DNA of 64,000 nt. Origin: Roseiarcus sp963829505 (GTDB taxonomy: Bacteria; Pseudomonadota; Alphaproteobacteria; Rhizobiales; Beijerinckiaceae). The number at the start of each line of letters is the position of its first letter. Positions within the stretch are counted from its first letter, which is position 1. The stretch covers positions 1,302,001 to 1,366,000 of the forward strand of contig CAWHIL010000001.1 in the NCBI GenBank assembly GCA_963829505.1, given 5' to 3'. The position numbers were made by a program, and so were the translations under genes. This document shows, piece by piece, positions 44,521 through 53,997 of this stretch. A model generated the notes under the pieces. That model worked only from the letters and a program-made list of their open reading frames with translations, searched no databases and was not told where the DNA came from.

Positions 44521-47082
44521 TCAGCTCCGCGGCTTCGCGTTCTCAGGATCGTAGAGCGCCTTGTAGCCCACCGCCGCGACGACCACGGGATAGACGTCGC
44601 CGAAATATTGCACCGCGAGCCTGCGGCCCTCCTGCGCGTAGTCCCACGGCAGATAGGCGAGCGCGATGTTGCGGCCGATCGACGGCCCGTAGGCGATCGA
44701 GGTCGTGTAGGAGCGCCGCCCGAGCAAATCGACCAGCGTCTCGCCAGTCTCCGGGTCCATCACCGGCAGGGTTCCGACCGGATAGCGGGCGACGCCCTTC
44801 GCATCGACATTGTCCGTCATCACCAGCGTGCAGAGCATCGCCGGCTGGCGCCCACGGGCGCGGTATTCAACGTGCTTCGCCTTGCCGCAGAAGTCGGCCT
44901 CCTTGACCTTCGGCCGCGCGAGATCGGCCTCGAAGAGATTGTACTCAGTGATGAGGTCGGCGTTCTGCAGCCTGAGGCTTTTCTCCATGCGCCGGCTGTT
45001 GGCGTAGGTCTCGACGCCGACCGCGATGGCGCCGGTCGAACGCAGCGCGTCCCAGATTGCGAGGCCGTCGTCATAGGCCATGTGCAGTTCGAAACCCTGC
45101 TCGCCGACATAGGAGATGCGGAAGGCGACGACGCGCCGGCCCGCGATCTCGATGTCGCGGAACGCCGCGAAGGGAAAATTCTCGGGGCTCAGCGCCTCGG
45201 GGTTCGCGACAATTGTCGCGAGCCTTTCTCGCGCGCGGGGACCCCAGATGCCGATGGTGACGATCTTTTCCGTGACGTCGGTGATCGTTGCATCAAAACC
45301 TTTGTCGGCGGCGGTGCGGCGCAGATAGGCGAGGTCGCGCGGGCCGGCGTCGGCCCCGTCGACCACCCGGCACCGATCCGCCATGCGCAGGACCGTCAGA
45401 TCGGCGCGCACGTTGCCCTCCTCGTCGAGGAAGTGGGTGTAAATGCCCTTGCCGATGTTGGCGTCGCCGCCGATCTTCGCCGCGCAGACCCATTCCATCA
45501 GCGCGACGGCGTCCGGGCCCTCGACGTCGAGAATCGCGAAGTGCGACAGGTTCACGATCCCGCAATCCTCGCTCATCGCGAGCTGCTCGGCGTTCGAGAC
45601 GCGCCAGAAATGCCGGTTGTCCCATTCGTTCTCGCGCACCGGAATCCTGTCGCCGTACTTCTCGAGAAGGGGGTCGTTGGCGGCGTAGCCGTGCGCCCGC
45701 TCCCAGCCGCCGAGCTCCATGAAGTGGCCGCCAAGTTCGACCTCGCGCGCGTAAAACGGCGAGCGGCGAATGTTGCGGCCGGTGGCGTAGGGCTCGCGCG
45801 GATGGACGGCGGGATTGTAGACCTTCTGCGCCGCCTCGCCGCAGCGGCCCGCGATGAAGGCCTCGCCGAGTTGGTGCGGATAGAAGCGGGCCACGTCGAT
45901 CTTCGCCGAATCGATCTCCGTGCGCCCGTCGGTCATCCAGTCGGCGAGAAGCTTCGCCATCCCCGGCGCGTCCTTGACCCAGATGGCGACGGCGTACCAG
46001 AGGCCGCGGACCTTGGAACTCTCGCCGATCGAGGGGCCGCCGTCGGCGGTCACCTGCAGGAGGCCGTTGAACGAGCGGCGCTCGTCGTAGCCGAGCTCGC
46101 CGAGGATCGGAGTCAGTTCGATCGCGCGCTCGAGCGGCGCGAGGATCTGATCCATGTCGAGGTCGCGCTGCGAGGGCGACAGGCGCGCCTCGTGCTTTTC
46201 GACGATCTCGCGCGGATGGCAGAGCCGCGGATGGGTCTCCTCGTAATAGCCCCACTCGATCATGCCGCCTTCCGAGGTCTTCGGGTCGCCGGTGTCGCGC
46301 ATGTAGGCGGAATTGCCCTGGTCGCGCAGGAGCGGCCAGCCGATCTCTTTGCCTGTACCGGCGAATGCGTCGTACGGGCCGAAAAAGGTGAGCGGATGGT
46401 CGATCGGCATGACCGGCAGATCCTCGCCGGCCATCGCCGCGATGAGCCGCCCCCACAGGCCCGCGCAGACGACGACCGTATCGGCGCGGACCGTCCCACG
46501 CGGCGTGACGACGCCGCGGATGCGCCCGTCCTCGATGACGAGCGCGGTCGCGGGCGTGTTGGCGAAGGTTTTCAGCTTGCGCGCCGCCTCGGCCTCGTCG
46601 ACGAGTTCGCCCGCCACCGTCTGCGAGCGTGGCGTGACGAGGCCCGCGTCCGGGTCCCATAAGCCGCCCTGAACCTTGTCCTGCTCGATCAGCGGAAACT
46701 TCTGCTTGATTTCGGCCGGCTCGATCAGGCGCGCGCGTGTCCCGAAGGCCTTGGCCGAGGCGACCTTGCGCCGGATCTCCTCCATCCGCGCCTCGTCGCC
46801 GACGCGGGCGACCTCGAGGCCGCCGACGCGGGCGTAGCGGCCGCGCCGCTCGTAGAAGTCGATGGAATAGAGCGTCGTCCAGGTGGAGAGGAAGTCGTGG
46901 CTCGTCGTGTAGCAGAAGTCGGAGGCGTGCGCGGTCGAGCCGATATCGGTCGGCACGCCGGATTTGTCGATGCCGACGATGTCGTCCCATCCGCGGTCGA
47001 TGAGATGGCGCGCGACCGACGCGCCGACGATCCCGCCGATCCCGACGATGACGACCTTCGCCTTGTCCGGCAACTGAGCCAA
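44521..47082 (-). CDS. FAD oxidoreductase/GcvT protein, dimethylglycine or sarcosine dehydrogenase-like
   Basis: 853-aa multidomain enzyme. N-terminal DAO FAD domain (MAQLPDKAKVVIVGIGGIVG, then GSTAHASDF with the flavin-linking His region), a FAO_M middle, and C-terminal GcvT and GcvT-C domains binding tetrahydrofolate (VEGPDAVALMEWVCAAKIGG, ISYVGEQGFELHMAYDDGLA, ETLVDLLGRRSYTTSIAYGP). Oxidatively demethylates N-methyl groups and passes the one-carbon unit to folate. Divergent from choXWV and near the MttB homologue, consistent with betaine, dimethylglycine or sarcosine catabolism. The exact substrate is not decidable. Confidence 0.88.
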   Translation of the reverse strand: MAQLPDKAKVVIVGIGGIVGASVARHLIDRGWDDIVGIDKSGVPTDIGSTAHASDFCYTTSHDFLSTWTTLYSIDFYERRGRYARVGGLEVARVGDEARMEEIRRKVASAKAFGTRARLIEPAEIKQKFPLIEQDKVQGGLWDPDAGLVTPRSQTVAGELVDEAEAARKLKTFANTPATALVIEDGRIRGVVTPRGTVRADTVVVCAGLWGRLIAAMAGEDLPVMPIDHPLTFFGPYDAFAGTGKEIGWPLLRDQGNSAYMRDTGDPKTSEGGMIEWGYYEETHPRLCHPREIVEKHEARLSPSQRDLDMDQILAPLERAIELTPILGELGYDERRSFNGLLQVTADGGPSIGESSKVRGLWYAVAIWVKDAPGMAKLLADWMTDGRTEIDSAKIDVARFYPHQLGEAFIAGRCGEAAQKVYNPAVHPREPYATGRNIRRSPFYAREVELGGHFMELGGWERAHGYAANDPLLEKYGDRIPVRENEWDNRHFWRVSNAEQLAMSEDCGIVNLSHFAILDVEGPDAVALMEWVCAAKIGGDANIGKGIYTHFLDEEGNVRADLTVLRMADRCRVVDGADAGPRDLAYLRRTAADKGFDATITDVTEKIVTIGIWGPRARERLATIVANPEALSPENFPFAAFRDIEIAGRRVVAFRISYVGEQGFELHMAYDDGLAIWDALRSTGAIAVGVETYANSRRMEKSLRLQNADLITEYNLFEADLARPKVKEADFCGKAKHVEYRARGRQPAMLCTLVMTDNVDAKGVARYPVGTLPVMDPETGETLVDLLGRRSYTTSIAYGPSIGRNIALAYLPWDYAQEGRRLAVQYFGDVYPVVVAAVGYKALYDPENAKPRS

Positions 47083-47229
47083 GAGAGCTTCCTTTCACGC
47101 GTCCCGCGCGAAAGGCGCGCGGCTCTCATCCCTCATTAATCCCTGCGCGCGTGACAGCCTAGATCGAGTGTGCTTGGATTTGCTTCGACCGCATGGGACG
47201 CGAGACGTCCGCTCGAAGGAGGAAGAGGC

Positions 47230-48180
47230 ATGAGGAAACATACAGGCGCCGTCGCATTCGCCGCAGCCGTCGCACTTTCCGCCTCGGCCGCAATGGCGGG
47301 CGATCCCGAAACCTGCAAGACGGTCAAGTTTTCGGACGTCGGCTGGACCGACATCACCTCGACGACGGCGATCGCCTCCGAGATCCTCACCGCGCTCGGC
47401 TATACGCCGAAAGTGACGGTGCTCTCCGTGCCGGTGACCTACACGTCGATGAAGAACAAGGACATCGACGTCTTCCTCGGCAATTGGGAGCCGTCGATGG
47501 AGAACGACCGCAAGCCCTATGTCGACGACAAGTCCGTCGTGGTGACCGGCGCGAACCTGCCCGAAGGCGCGAAATACACCCTCGCCGTGCCGAAATACAC
47601 CTTCGACAAGGGGCTCAAGACCTTCGCCGACGTGGCCAAGTTCAAGGACTCGCTGCACGGCAAGATCTACGGCATCGAGCCCGGCAACGACGGCAACCGG
47701 CTCGTCCTCGACATGATCAAGGACGGCAAGTTCGAACTCAAGGACTTCCAGCTTGTGGAGTCGAGCGAGCAGGGAATGCTGTCGCAGGTCGACACCGCGA
47801 CCCGCAAGCACGAGGACGTGGTGTTCCTGGGCTGGGCGCCGCATCCGATGAACGTCAACTACCAGATCGAATATCTCTCCGGCGGCGACGACGTGTTCGG
47901 CCCCAACTTCGGCGGCGCGATCGTCTACACCAACGAACGGGCAGGGTGGGCCGACGCCTGCCCGAACGCCGCGAAGCTCGTGAAGAACCTCGTCTTCACC
48001 GTCGACGAGGAGAACGTGGTGATGAACAAGATCCTGACCGACGGCAAGGAGGGCCCCGCCGCCGCCCGGGAATGGCTGAAGACCAACCCCAAGGACCTGA
48101 CGGCGTGGCTCGATGGCGTGACGACCTTCGACGGCCAGCCGGGTCTGCCGGCCGTGAAGTCGCACTTCGGGCTGAACTGA
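47230..48180 (+). CDS. choX: Choline/betaine ABC transporter substrate-binding protein
   Basis: 316-aa periplasmic protein of the OpuAC family. Signal peptide MRKHTGAVAFAAAVALSASA with cleavage after AMA. Mature features: KFSDVGWTDITSTTAIASEI and FLGNWEPSMENDRKPYVDDK, containing the Trp/Tyr residues of the aromatic box that binds quaternary ammonium, and VVFLGWAPHPMNVNYQIEYL. First gene of a three-gene importer, divergent from the demethylating enzyme. A GGAGGAAGAGG ribosome site precedes the ATG at 47230. Choline specificity is by similarity to ChoX. Confidence 0.9.
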   Translation: MRKHTGAVAFAAAVALSASAAMAGDPETCKTVKFSDVGWTDITSTTAIASEILTALGYTPKVTVLSVPVTYTSMKNKDIDVFLGNWEPSMENDRKPYVDDKSVVVTGANLPEGAKYTLAVPKYTFDKGLKTFADVAKFKDSLHGKIYGIEPGNDGNRLVLDMIKDGKFELKDFQLVESSEQGMLSQVDTATRKHEDVVFLGWAPHPMNVNYQIEYLSGGDDVFGPNFGGAIVYTNERAGWADACPNAAKLVKNLVFTVDEENVVMNKILTDGKEGPAAAREWLKTNPKDLTAWLDGVTTFDGQPGLPAVKSHFGLN

Positions 48181-48238
48181 ATCGGCGTCGTCCGCCAGGA
48201 CGGGGCCGCCTCTCCTCGGAGACACGCGTGCGTTGCCT

Positions 48239-48290
48239 CCCCCACCCGGGTCGCCCTTGCGCGGCGCCCGGGCGCAGGCTCTTGTGGGGG
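48239..48290 (+). promoter_or_regulatory. Intercistronic stem-loop between choX and choW
   Basis: CCCCCAC (48239-48245) and GTGGGGG (48284-48290) bracket an inner GC-rich stem (CGCCC...GGGCG). Located in the 170-bp gap after the binding-protein gene, parallel to the hairpin after xylF. Likely transcript-end protection or partial termination. Confidence 0.6.
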
Positions 48291-48350
48291 ACGGACAGGG
48301 CGGGGGGTCTCTCGGACCTTGGGGTGCTTGGCTAAATCGGGAGCGGCGAC

Positions 48351-49196
48351 TTGGAGCAGTGGTTCACCGATCCGAAGATCCCGCTCGGGCTATGGGCGAA
48401 GGCCGCGATCACCTGGCTCCAGAACAACGCAGCTGGCTTCTTCGACGCCGTCACGGCGGTCATCGATTTCCTGGTCGACGGATCGACCGCCCTTCTCCTC
48501 CACATCCCGTTCCTGATCGTCGTCCTCGGCGTCGCGGCGCTCGGCTATTATCTGCATCGATCGTGGAAGCTTGCGCTCTTCGTGGTCCTCGCCTTCCTCC
48601 TGATCGCCAACCTCGGATATTGGCAGGCGACGGTCGAGACGATCTCGCTCGTCGGCTTTGCGACGCTGGCCAGCGTCGTCGTCGGCGTGCCGCTCGGCAT
48701 CGCCGCCGCGCACCGGCCGTGGCTCTATGCCGCCATGCGCCCGCTGCTCGATCTCATGCAGACGCTGCCGACCTTCGTCTATCTGATCCCGACGCTGGTG
48801 CTCTTTCACCTCGGGGCCGCTCCGGGCCTCATCTCGACCGTCATCTTCGCCATTCCCGCGCCGATCCGCCTCACCCATCTCGGCATCGTCTCGGTGCCGG
48901 CGTCACTCAAGGAGGCGGGCGAGGCGTTCGGCGCCTCGAAGCGGCAGCTTCTGTGGAAGGTCGAATTGCCGCACGCGCTGCCGACCATCATGGCCGGCGT
49001 CACGCAATGCATCATGCTGAGCCTGTCGATGGTGGTGATCGCGGCGCTGGTCGGCGCGGCCGGGCTCGGCACGCCGGTCGTCCGGGCGCTCGGCACCGTC
49101 AACATTCCCATGGGTATCGAGGCCGGCATGTCGATCGTCCTGCTCGCGATCGTCCTCGACCGCGTCTTCCGCAGCCCCGAGCGAAGGCGCGCCTGA
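48351..49196 (+). CDS. choW: Choline ABC transporter permease
   Basis: 281-aa inner-membrane permease of the ProW/OpuAB type, started by TTG (48351); no ATG precedes the conserved region. About six helices (LHIPFLIVVLGVAALGYYL and others), and the cytoplasmic EAA loop KEAGEAFGASKRQLLWKVEL contacting the ATPase. Stop overlaps the choV ATG by 1 nt. Second component of the importer. Confidence 0.9.
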   Translation: MEQWFTDPKIPLGLWAKAAITWLQNNAAGFFDAVTAVIDFLVDGSTALLLHIPFLIVVLGVAALGYYLHRSWKLALFVVLAFLLIANLGYWQATVETISLVGFATLASVVVGVPLGIAAAHRPWLYAAMRPLLDLMQTLPTFVYLIPTLVLFHLGAAPGLISTVIFAIPAPIRLTHLGIVSVPASLKEAGEAFGASKRQLLWKVELPHALPTIMAGVTQCIMLSLSMVVIAALVGAAGLGTPVVRALGTVNIPMGIEAGMSIVLLAIVLDRVFRSPERRRA

Positions 49197-50401
49197 TGTC
49201 CGCCGTCGTTTTCGACCACGTCGACATCGTCTTTGGCGCGCGGCAGGGGGAGGCGCTGGCGCTCGTCGACAAGGGCGCGAGCCGCGACGAGATCCTGAAA
49301 GCCACCAATGTCGTGCTCGGCGCGGCGGGCGTCGAGCTCGCGGTCGAGCCCGGCGAGATCTGCGTGCTCATGGGCCTCTCGGGCTCCGGCAAGTCGACCA
49401 TCCTCCGGGCGGTCAACGGCCTCAACAAAGTGGCGCGCGGGCGGGTGCTGGTCAGCCACGGCGACGGCGCGATCGACGTCGCCAATTGCACCGCCGCCGA
49501 GCTTCGGATGCTGCGCACCAACCGCGTCGCGATGGTGTTCCAGCAATTCGCGCTTCTGCCGTGGCGCACCGTCGCCGAGAACGTCGCCTTCGGCCTCGAA
49601 CTCCGCCAGACGCCGAAGGCCGACGTCGAGCGGATCGTCGCCGACAAGCTCGCCATGGTGGGCTTGACGCAATGGGCCGGCAAATACGCGCACGAGCTCT
49701 CCGGCGGCATGCAGCAGCGCGTCGGCCTCGCGCGCGCCTTCGCCACCGATGCCGACATCCTGCTCATGGACGAGCCCTTCTCGGCGCTCGATCCCCTGAT
49801 CCGCGACAAGCTTCAGGACGAACTGCTGGTCCTCCAGTCGGAGCTCAAAAAGACGATCATCTTCGTCAGCCACGACCTCGACGAGGCCCTGAAGATCGGC
49901 AACCGGATCGCGATCCTCGATGGCGGCCGCATCGTCCAGTGCGGCGGGGCGGAGGATATTCTGCTCCGGCCGGCGAACGCCTATGTAGCGGAATTCGTCA
50001 AGCACATGAACCCGCTGAACGTGCTGCGCGGCCGCTCGCTGATGACGCCGGCGGCGGCGCTGAGGCGCACGGACGACGGGATGCTGCTCGACCGCGGCGG
50101 CCGCATCTGCTTGAGGCTCGACGGCGAGGGCCGGCCGACCGGCGTGACGCTCGACGGACGCGCAGGCGCGATCGCCGTCGCCGATCGCACGACCGGAGAG
50201 ATCGCCGCCACCAATCCGGACGACGTCGACATCGTCGTCGCGCCGATCGACCTCAGGATGCGCTCGGCGATTGCGCTCCGAAGCTTCTCCGGCAATCCGA
50301 TCGTGCTCGTCGATGACCTCGGGCGGATGGCGGGCCTCTGCGGCGACGACGAGATCTACCGCGCGCTCCTGCAGCAGCGGCGCCCGGCGCCGGTGGCGTA
50401 G
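49196..50401 (+). CDS. choV: Choline ABC transporter ATP-binding protein
   Basis: 401-aa ATPase. Walker A MGLSGSGKSTILRAVNGLNK, Q-loop FQQFALLPWRT, signature ELSGGMQQRVGLARAFA, Walker B ILLMDEPFSALDPL, switch FVSHDLDEALKIG. A C-terminal regulatory region of about 120 aa (RGRSLMTPAAALRRTDDGML onward) corresponds to the CBS-like tail of OpuAA/ProV, though weakly conserved. Overlaps the choW stop by 1 nt. Completes the quaternary-amine importer. Confidence 0.92.
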   Translation: MSAVVFDHVDIVFGARQGEALALVDKGASRDEILKATNVVLGAAGVELAVEPGEICVLMGLSGSGKSTILRAVNGLNKVARGRVLVSHGDGAIDVANCTAAELRMLRTNRVAMVFQQFALLPWRTVAENVAFGLELRQTPKADVERIVADKLAMVGLTQWAGKYAHELSGGMQQRVGLARAFATDADILLMDEPFSALDPLIRDKLQDELLVLQSELKKTIIFVSHDLDEALKIGNRIAILDGGRIVQCGGAEDILLRPANAYVAEFVKHMNPLNVLRGRSLMTPAAALRRTDDGMLLDRGGRICLRLDGEGRPTGVTLDGRAGAIAVADRTTGEIAATNPDDVDIVVAPIDLRMRSAIALRSFSGNPIVLVDDLGRMAGLCGDDEIYRALLQQRRPAPVA

Positions 50402-50415
50402 GCGCGATGTCGCTT

Positions 50416-50503
50416 GTCATTGCGCGGACCCCCGGACTTGATCCGGGGGACGAAGCAATCCATCCGTCGCGAGTTTGGATTGCTTCGCTTCGCTCGCAAT
50501 GAC
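50416..50503. repeat. Dispersed palindromic repeat (GTCATTGCG...CGCAATGAC)
   Basis: GTCATTGCG at 50416 and its complement CGCAATGAC ending 50503 enclose GACGAAGCAATCCA / TGGATTGCTTCG and a CCCCCGGAC...ATCCGGGGG hairpin. Very common type of intergenic repeat in Rhizobiales. Lies between two convergent genes and may serve as a bidirectional transcript end. Confidence 0.8.
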
Positions 50504-50513
50504 GGTCGACGCG

Positions 50514-52070
50514 CTACCGCGCCGCCATCGCGACCTTGGCGGCCAGCGCCCCTGAGCGCATCGCGCCCGAGAAGCCGAAGCCGCCGGTGAAGGACGAAGC
50601 CAGGTAAATCGACGGCAGCGGCGTCCGGGCGTTCATCGGCTCGCCGCGGAAGCCCCGCTCGAACGGCAGCGGCGCGAAGCCGTAGATCGCGCCGCCCGGC
50701 GTATTCATGAAGTTCGCCATCGAGCGGGCGTTGAGGAACATGCGCTCCGTAACGGCCGCGCTGAAGCCCGGGTATCGCCGCTCGAGGTCGGCCTCGAAGG
50801 CCGCGAGCCATCGCCCCCGGCGCTCCTTCTCCTCCTGCGGCGTCAGATGCGCCCAGTTGTCGAGTTCGTCGAGACCGGTCACCGTGACGAGGGTCGGGCC
50901 TCCGTTGGCGAGCCCGCTGTCGATCGCGGCGTAGTTGACGAGGCCGTAAGCCGGGATCGCGTCCGCCGGATCCTGCGCCAGGAGCCGCGCGCTTTCGCCG
51001 ATCGTCACGATCGAGGTCATCCAGTCCGGCATGATCATCAAATTGTAGCGGTCTAGCCCGAGGGTCGCGGGATCGACCCTGAGCCCGAAGTGGGCGCTGA
51101 ACAGCGACGTCGACAGGGGCCGCTGCTCGTAGGCCGCCTCGAACCGCGCGCGCTCCCCTTCGGGCAGCATCGGCGCGAGAACCTGCGGGGCGCAATTGGC
51201 CAGGATCTGCCGCGCCCCTACCCGCGCTTCGTCCGCCTTCGAGCGCGTGTCGACGTGACGCACCGCGACGGGCGCGCCGGACGCGTCGAGATCGACGCCG
51301 GTCGCCTCGCGTCCGAGGAGGACCGTCCCGCCGGCGCTCATGACCGCCTTCGCAAGCTTCATCGAGAGGACGCGCGAGCCGCCCTTGATGAACCGCCCGC
51401 CGGCCTTGAGAAATCCGCCCTGCGCCAGCGCGAACATGGGCCAGGCGAGGTCTTTCGGATTGTTGGCGTAGTAGCTGACGTTGGCGGCGACCGCGACCTT
51501 GGCCGGTTCGTCGTCGCCGAGAGAACGGTCGAGGATGTCGGCCGTCGAGGCCCGCCAGTCCCGGAACAGGCCGCGCGCGTCGATGAAGCCGCGAACGAGC
51601 TTGCCGATCGAGCGCTCCTTCTGGGCCTCGATCAGTTCGCCGACGCCGTCCACGATGCGCTCGACGCCGCCGAGGAACCTGGCGAACCCCTCCCGGCTCC
51701 TGGGAAAGCGGGCCGACAGCGCGTGATGCGCGGCGTCGAAGCCGGCCGGCAGGTCGAAGATCTCCTCGCCGATCGGGCCGCCCTGCACCGAATAGAGGGG
51801 CGCCACAGGCACCCATTCGATTTCGTCGAGGAGGCCGAGTTCGGTGAGAATCGCGTGCTTCGGCTCGCCCGGCCAGTGCGGATCGGCCGTCTGGTGCAGC
51901 GCCGGCTCGATCGTGAGGTCGCCCTTCTTGAACACCGAGGCCGCGCCGCCGACGCTGTGATTGCGCTCGATCACGCAGACGCTTCGCCCCCGCCTGGCGA
52001 GAAGGGCGGCTGCGGTCAGGCCGCCGAGACCGGATCCGATGACGACCGCGTCGAAGGTGGTTTCGCTCAT
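50514..52070 (-). CDS. Phytoene-desaturase-like FAD oxidoreductase
   Basis: 518-aa NAD(P)/FAD-dependent oxidoreductase of the CrtI/retinol-saturase group. N-terminal FAD motif FDAVVIGSGLGGLTAAALLA and RRGRSVCVIERNHSVGGAAS. C-terminal FAD-binding end LPSIYLASSFTGGFGFSGAM. No other carotenoid genes are near, so the substrate could be a carotenoid, a retinoid or another polyene. Complete, with no transmembrane segment. Convergent with choV. Confidence 0.83.
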   Translation of the reverse strand: MSETTFDAVVIGSGLGGLTAAALLARRGRSVCVIERNHSVGGAASVFKKGDLTIEPALHQTADPHWPGEPKHAILTELGLLDEIEWVPVAPLYSVQGGPIGEEIFDLPAGFDAAHHALSARFPRSREGFARFLGGVERIVDGVGELIEAQKERSIGKLVRGFIDARGLFRDWRASTADILDRSLGDDEPAKVAVAANVSYYANNPKDLAWPMFALAQGGFLKAGGRFIKGGSRVLSMKLAKAVMSAGGTVLLGREATGVDLDASGAPVAVRHVDTRSKADEARVGARQILANCAPQVLAPMLPEGERARFEAAYEQRPLSTSLFSAHFGLRVDPATLGLDRYNLMIMPDWMTSIVTIGESARLLAQDPADAIPAYGLVNYAAIDSGLANGGPTLVTVTGLDELDNWAHLTPQEEKERRGRWLAAFEADLERRYPGFSAAVTERMFLNARSMANFMNTPGGAIYGFAPLPFERGFRGEPMNARTPLPSIYLASSFTGGFGFSGAMRSGALAAKVAMAAR

Positions 52071-52245
52071 CTACAAATCACATTCGGGCGCCCGACGGGT
52101 AAGCCCGATCCGCTGTTTTCAGCCTGCAAGGCTATAGCGCCGAAGGCCCGCCCCGATTGATCGTCGTCAAACCGTGGCCGACGGACCCGGGCGCGAGGCG
52201 GAACTTCCGGCCTGTGAGCGGCGTTCCGTTGCTGGGAGGCTCCTC

Positions 52246-53970
52246 ATGGACATCGTCTGCCTTGCGACCGACTACGACGGCACCCTCGCCCATGACGGCG
52301 TCGTCGCCGAGCCGACCGTCGAGGCGCTCGTCCGGCTCAGGCGCTCGGGCCGCAAGATCCTGCTCGTGACCGGCCGCGAGCTGCCCGACCTTCTCCGCGT
52401 CTGTCCGCACATCGATCTCTTCGATCGCGTCGTGGCGGAGAACGGCGCGCTTCTCTTCAACCCGGCGACCAAAGAGGAGCGGCCGCTCGCGCCGCAGCCG
52501 CCGGCCGAATTCATCGCCCTCCTCGAGAAGAAGGGCGTTTCGCCGCTCTCCGTCGGCCGGTCGATCGTCGCGACCTGGGAGCCGAACGAGGGCAAGGTGC
52601 TGGACGCGATCCGCGAACTCGGCCTCGAACTCCAGATCACCTTCAACAAGGGCGCCGTGATGGTGTTGCCGGCCGGGATCAACAAGGCGAGCGGCCTCGA
52701 CGCCGCGCTCGCCGACCTCGGCCTCTCCGCCCATAACGTCGTCGCCGTCGGCGATGCGGAGAACGATCACGCCTTCATGCAGGCGGCCGGCTTCTCCGTC
52801 GCCGTCGCCAACGCCCTTCCCGCGGTCAAGGAGAAGGCCGACCTCGTCACCGCCGCGGCGCGCGGCGCGGGCGTCGCCGAACTGATAGGGCGCCTCATCG
52901 ACAAGGACGTCGACGCCTTCCAGCCTCTCAAGGAGCACCGGCTCGTGCAGGCGGCGGTCAGTCCCACGCGCGGCCCTATCTTCATCCGCCCGCACGACGG
53001 CGGGGCCTTGATCGCCGGCCTGTCGGGCGGCGGAAAATCGACGCTGGCGACGGCGCTGATCGAGGGCATGGTCGCGGGCGGCTTCCAGGTCTGCGTCTTC
53101 GACCCCGAGGGCGATTACACCGGCCTTCCGGCCGCCCTGTCGCTCGGCGACCCGAAGGCGCCGCCGCGCCTGCCCGAGATCCTGAAAGCGCTCGAACGGC
53201 CGGAACAGAGCCTTTCGGTGAACCTGCTTGCGGTCAGTTTCGAGGACCGTCCGGCGATATTCGCCGCCTTCGTCGCGGCGCTTGGGGAACTGCGCGGCCG
53301 GACCGGCCACCCGCACTGGATCGTCGTCGACGAGGCGCATCATGTCCTGCCGGCCGAGCGGGACGTCGCCGCGATCGCCGCCCCTCCGCTTGCCGCAATC
53401 CTCATCACCGTCGACCCGGAGGCCGTGGCGCGCGAGGCGCTGGAGCGGGTCGACGACGTCATCGCCGTCGGAACGAAGCCCGCCGAGACGATCCGCGCCT
53501 TCTGCCGGGCATTGAAGATCGCGCCGCCTGAACTTCCCGCGGAGGCGGGCGGCCACGGCCGGGCGCTCCTCTGGCGGCGGCGCTCCGCCGACCCGCCGGA
53601 ATTCGTCGAGCCGCGCGCGCCCGCAGCCAAGATGGAGCGCCACACCCGAAAATACGCAGAAGGGGAGCTCGGCGAGGACAAGAGTTTCTACTTCCGCGGG
53701 CCCGACGGCGCGCTCAACCTGCGCGCCCAGAACCTCACCGTCTTCCTGCAGATGGCCGATGGCGTCGACGACCGCACCTGGGTCCATCACCTCGACGCGC
53801 ACGACGTGTCGCGATGGTTTCGTGAGGCGATCAAGGACGAGGAACTGGCCGCCGAGGCCCGGGCGATCGAGGACGCCGGCGACGATCCGGCGGAATCGCG
53901 CAAGGCCATGCGCAAAGGGATCGAGCGGCGCTACACGGCGCCGGCGAAGGCGGGGGCGGACGCGCCGTAA
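52246..53970 (+). CDS. HAD phosphatase fused to a HerA/FtsK-like P-loop ATPase
   Basis: 574-aa fusion; ATG 52246 behind GGGAGG. Residues 1-215 are a Cof/HAD-IIB phosphatase: DYDGTLAHDG (nucleophile Asp and acid Asp), LLVTGRELPDLLRV, the Lys in INKASGLDAAL and VVAVGDAENDHAFMQA. Residues about 235-420 are a P-loop ATPase: Walker A ALIAGLSGGGKSTLATAL, Walker B HWIVVDEAHHVLP. The rest (420-574) is helical and polar. One uninterrupted frame. The partner process is unknown; substrate-sensing phosphatase coupled to an ATP switch is speculation. Confidence 0.8.
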   Translation: MDIVCLATDYDGTLAHDGVVAEPTVEALVRLRRSGRKILLVTGRELPDLLRVCPHIDLFDRVVAENGALLFNPATKEERPLAPQPPAEFIALLEKKGVSPLSVGRSIVATWEPNEGKVLDAIRELGLELQITFNKGAVMVLPAGINKASGLDAALADLGLSAHNVVAVGDAENDHAFMQAAGFSVAVANALPAVKEKADLVTAAARGAGVAELIGRLIDKDVDAFQPLKEHRLVQAAVSPTRGPIFIRPHDGGALIAGLSGGGKSTLATALIEGMVAGGFQVCVFDPEGDYTGLPAALSLGDPKAPPRLPEILKALERPEQSLSVNLLAVSFEDRPAIFAAFVAALGELRGRTGHPHWIVVDEAHHVLPAERDVAAIAAPPLAAILITVDPEAVAREALERVDDVIAVGTKPAETIRAFCRALKIAPPELPAEAGGHGRALLWRRRSADPPEFVEPRAPAAKMERHTRKYAEGELGEDKSFYFRGPDGALNLRAQNLTVFLQMADGVDDRTWVHHLDAHDVSRWFREAIKDEELAAEARAIEDAGDDPAESRKAMRKGIERRYTAPAKAGADAP

Positions 53971-53997
53971 GGGGACGCCTGGCGTCCCCTTTGGCCG

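Noticed and set aside
44380..46662. 760-aa open frame on the plus strand
   Set aside because: Fully antisense to the dimethylglycine-dehydrogenase-like gene, which has clear domains; the long frame follows from GC-rich codon bias.
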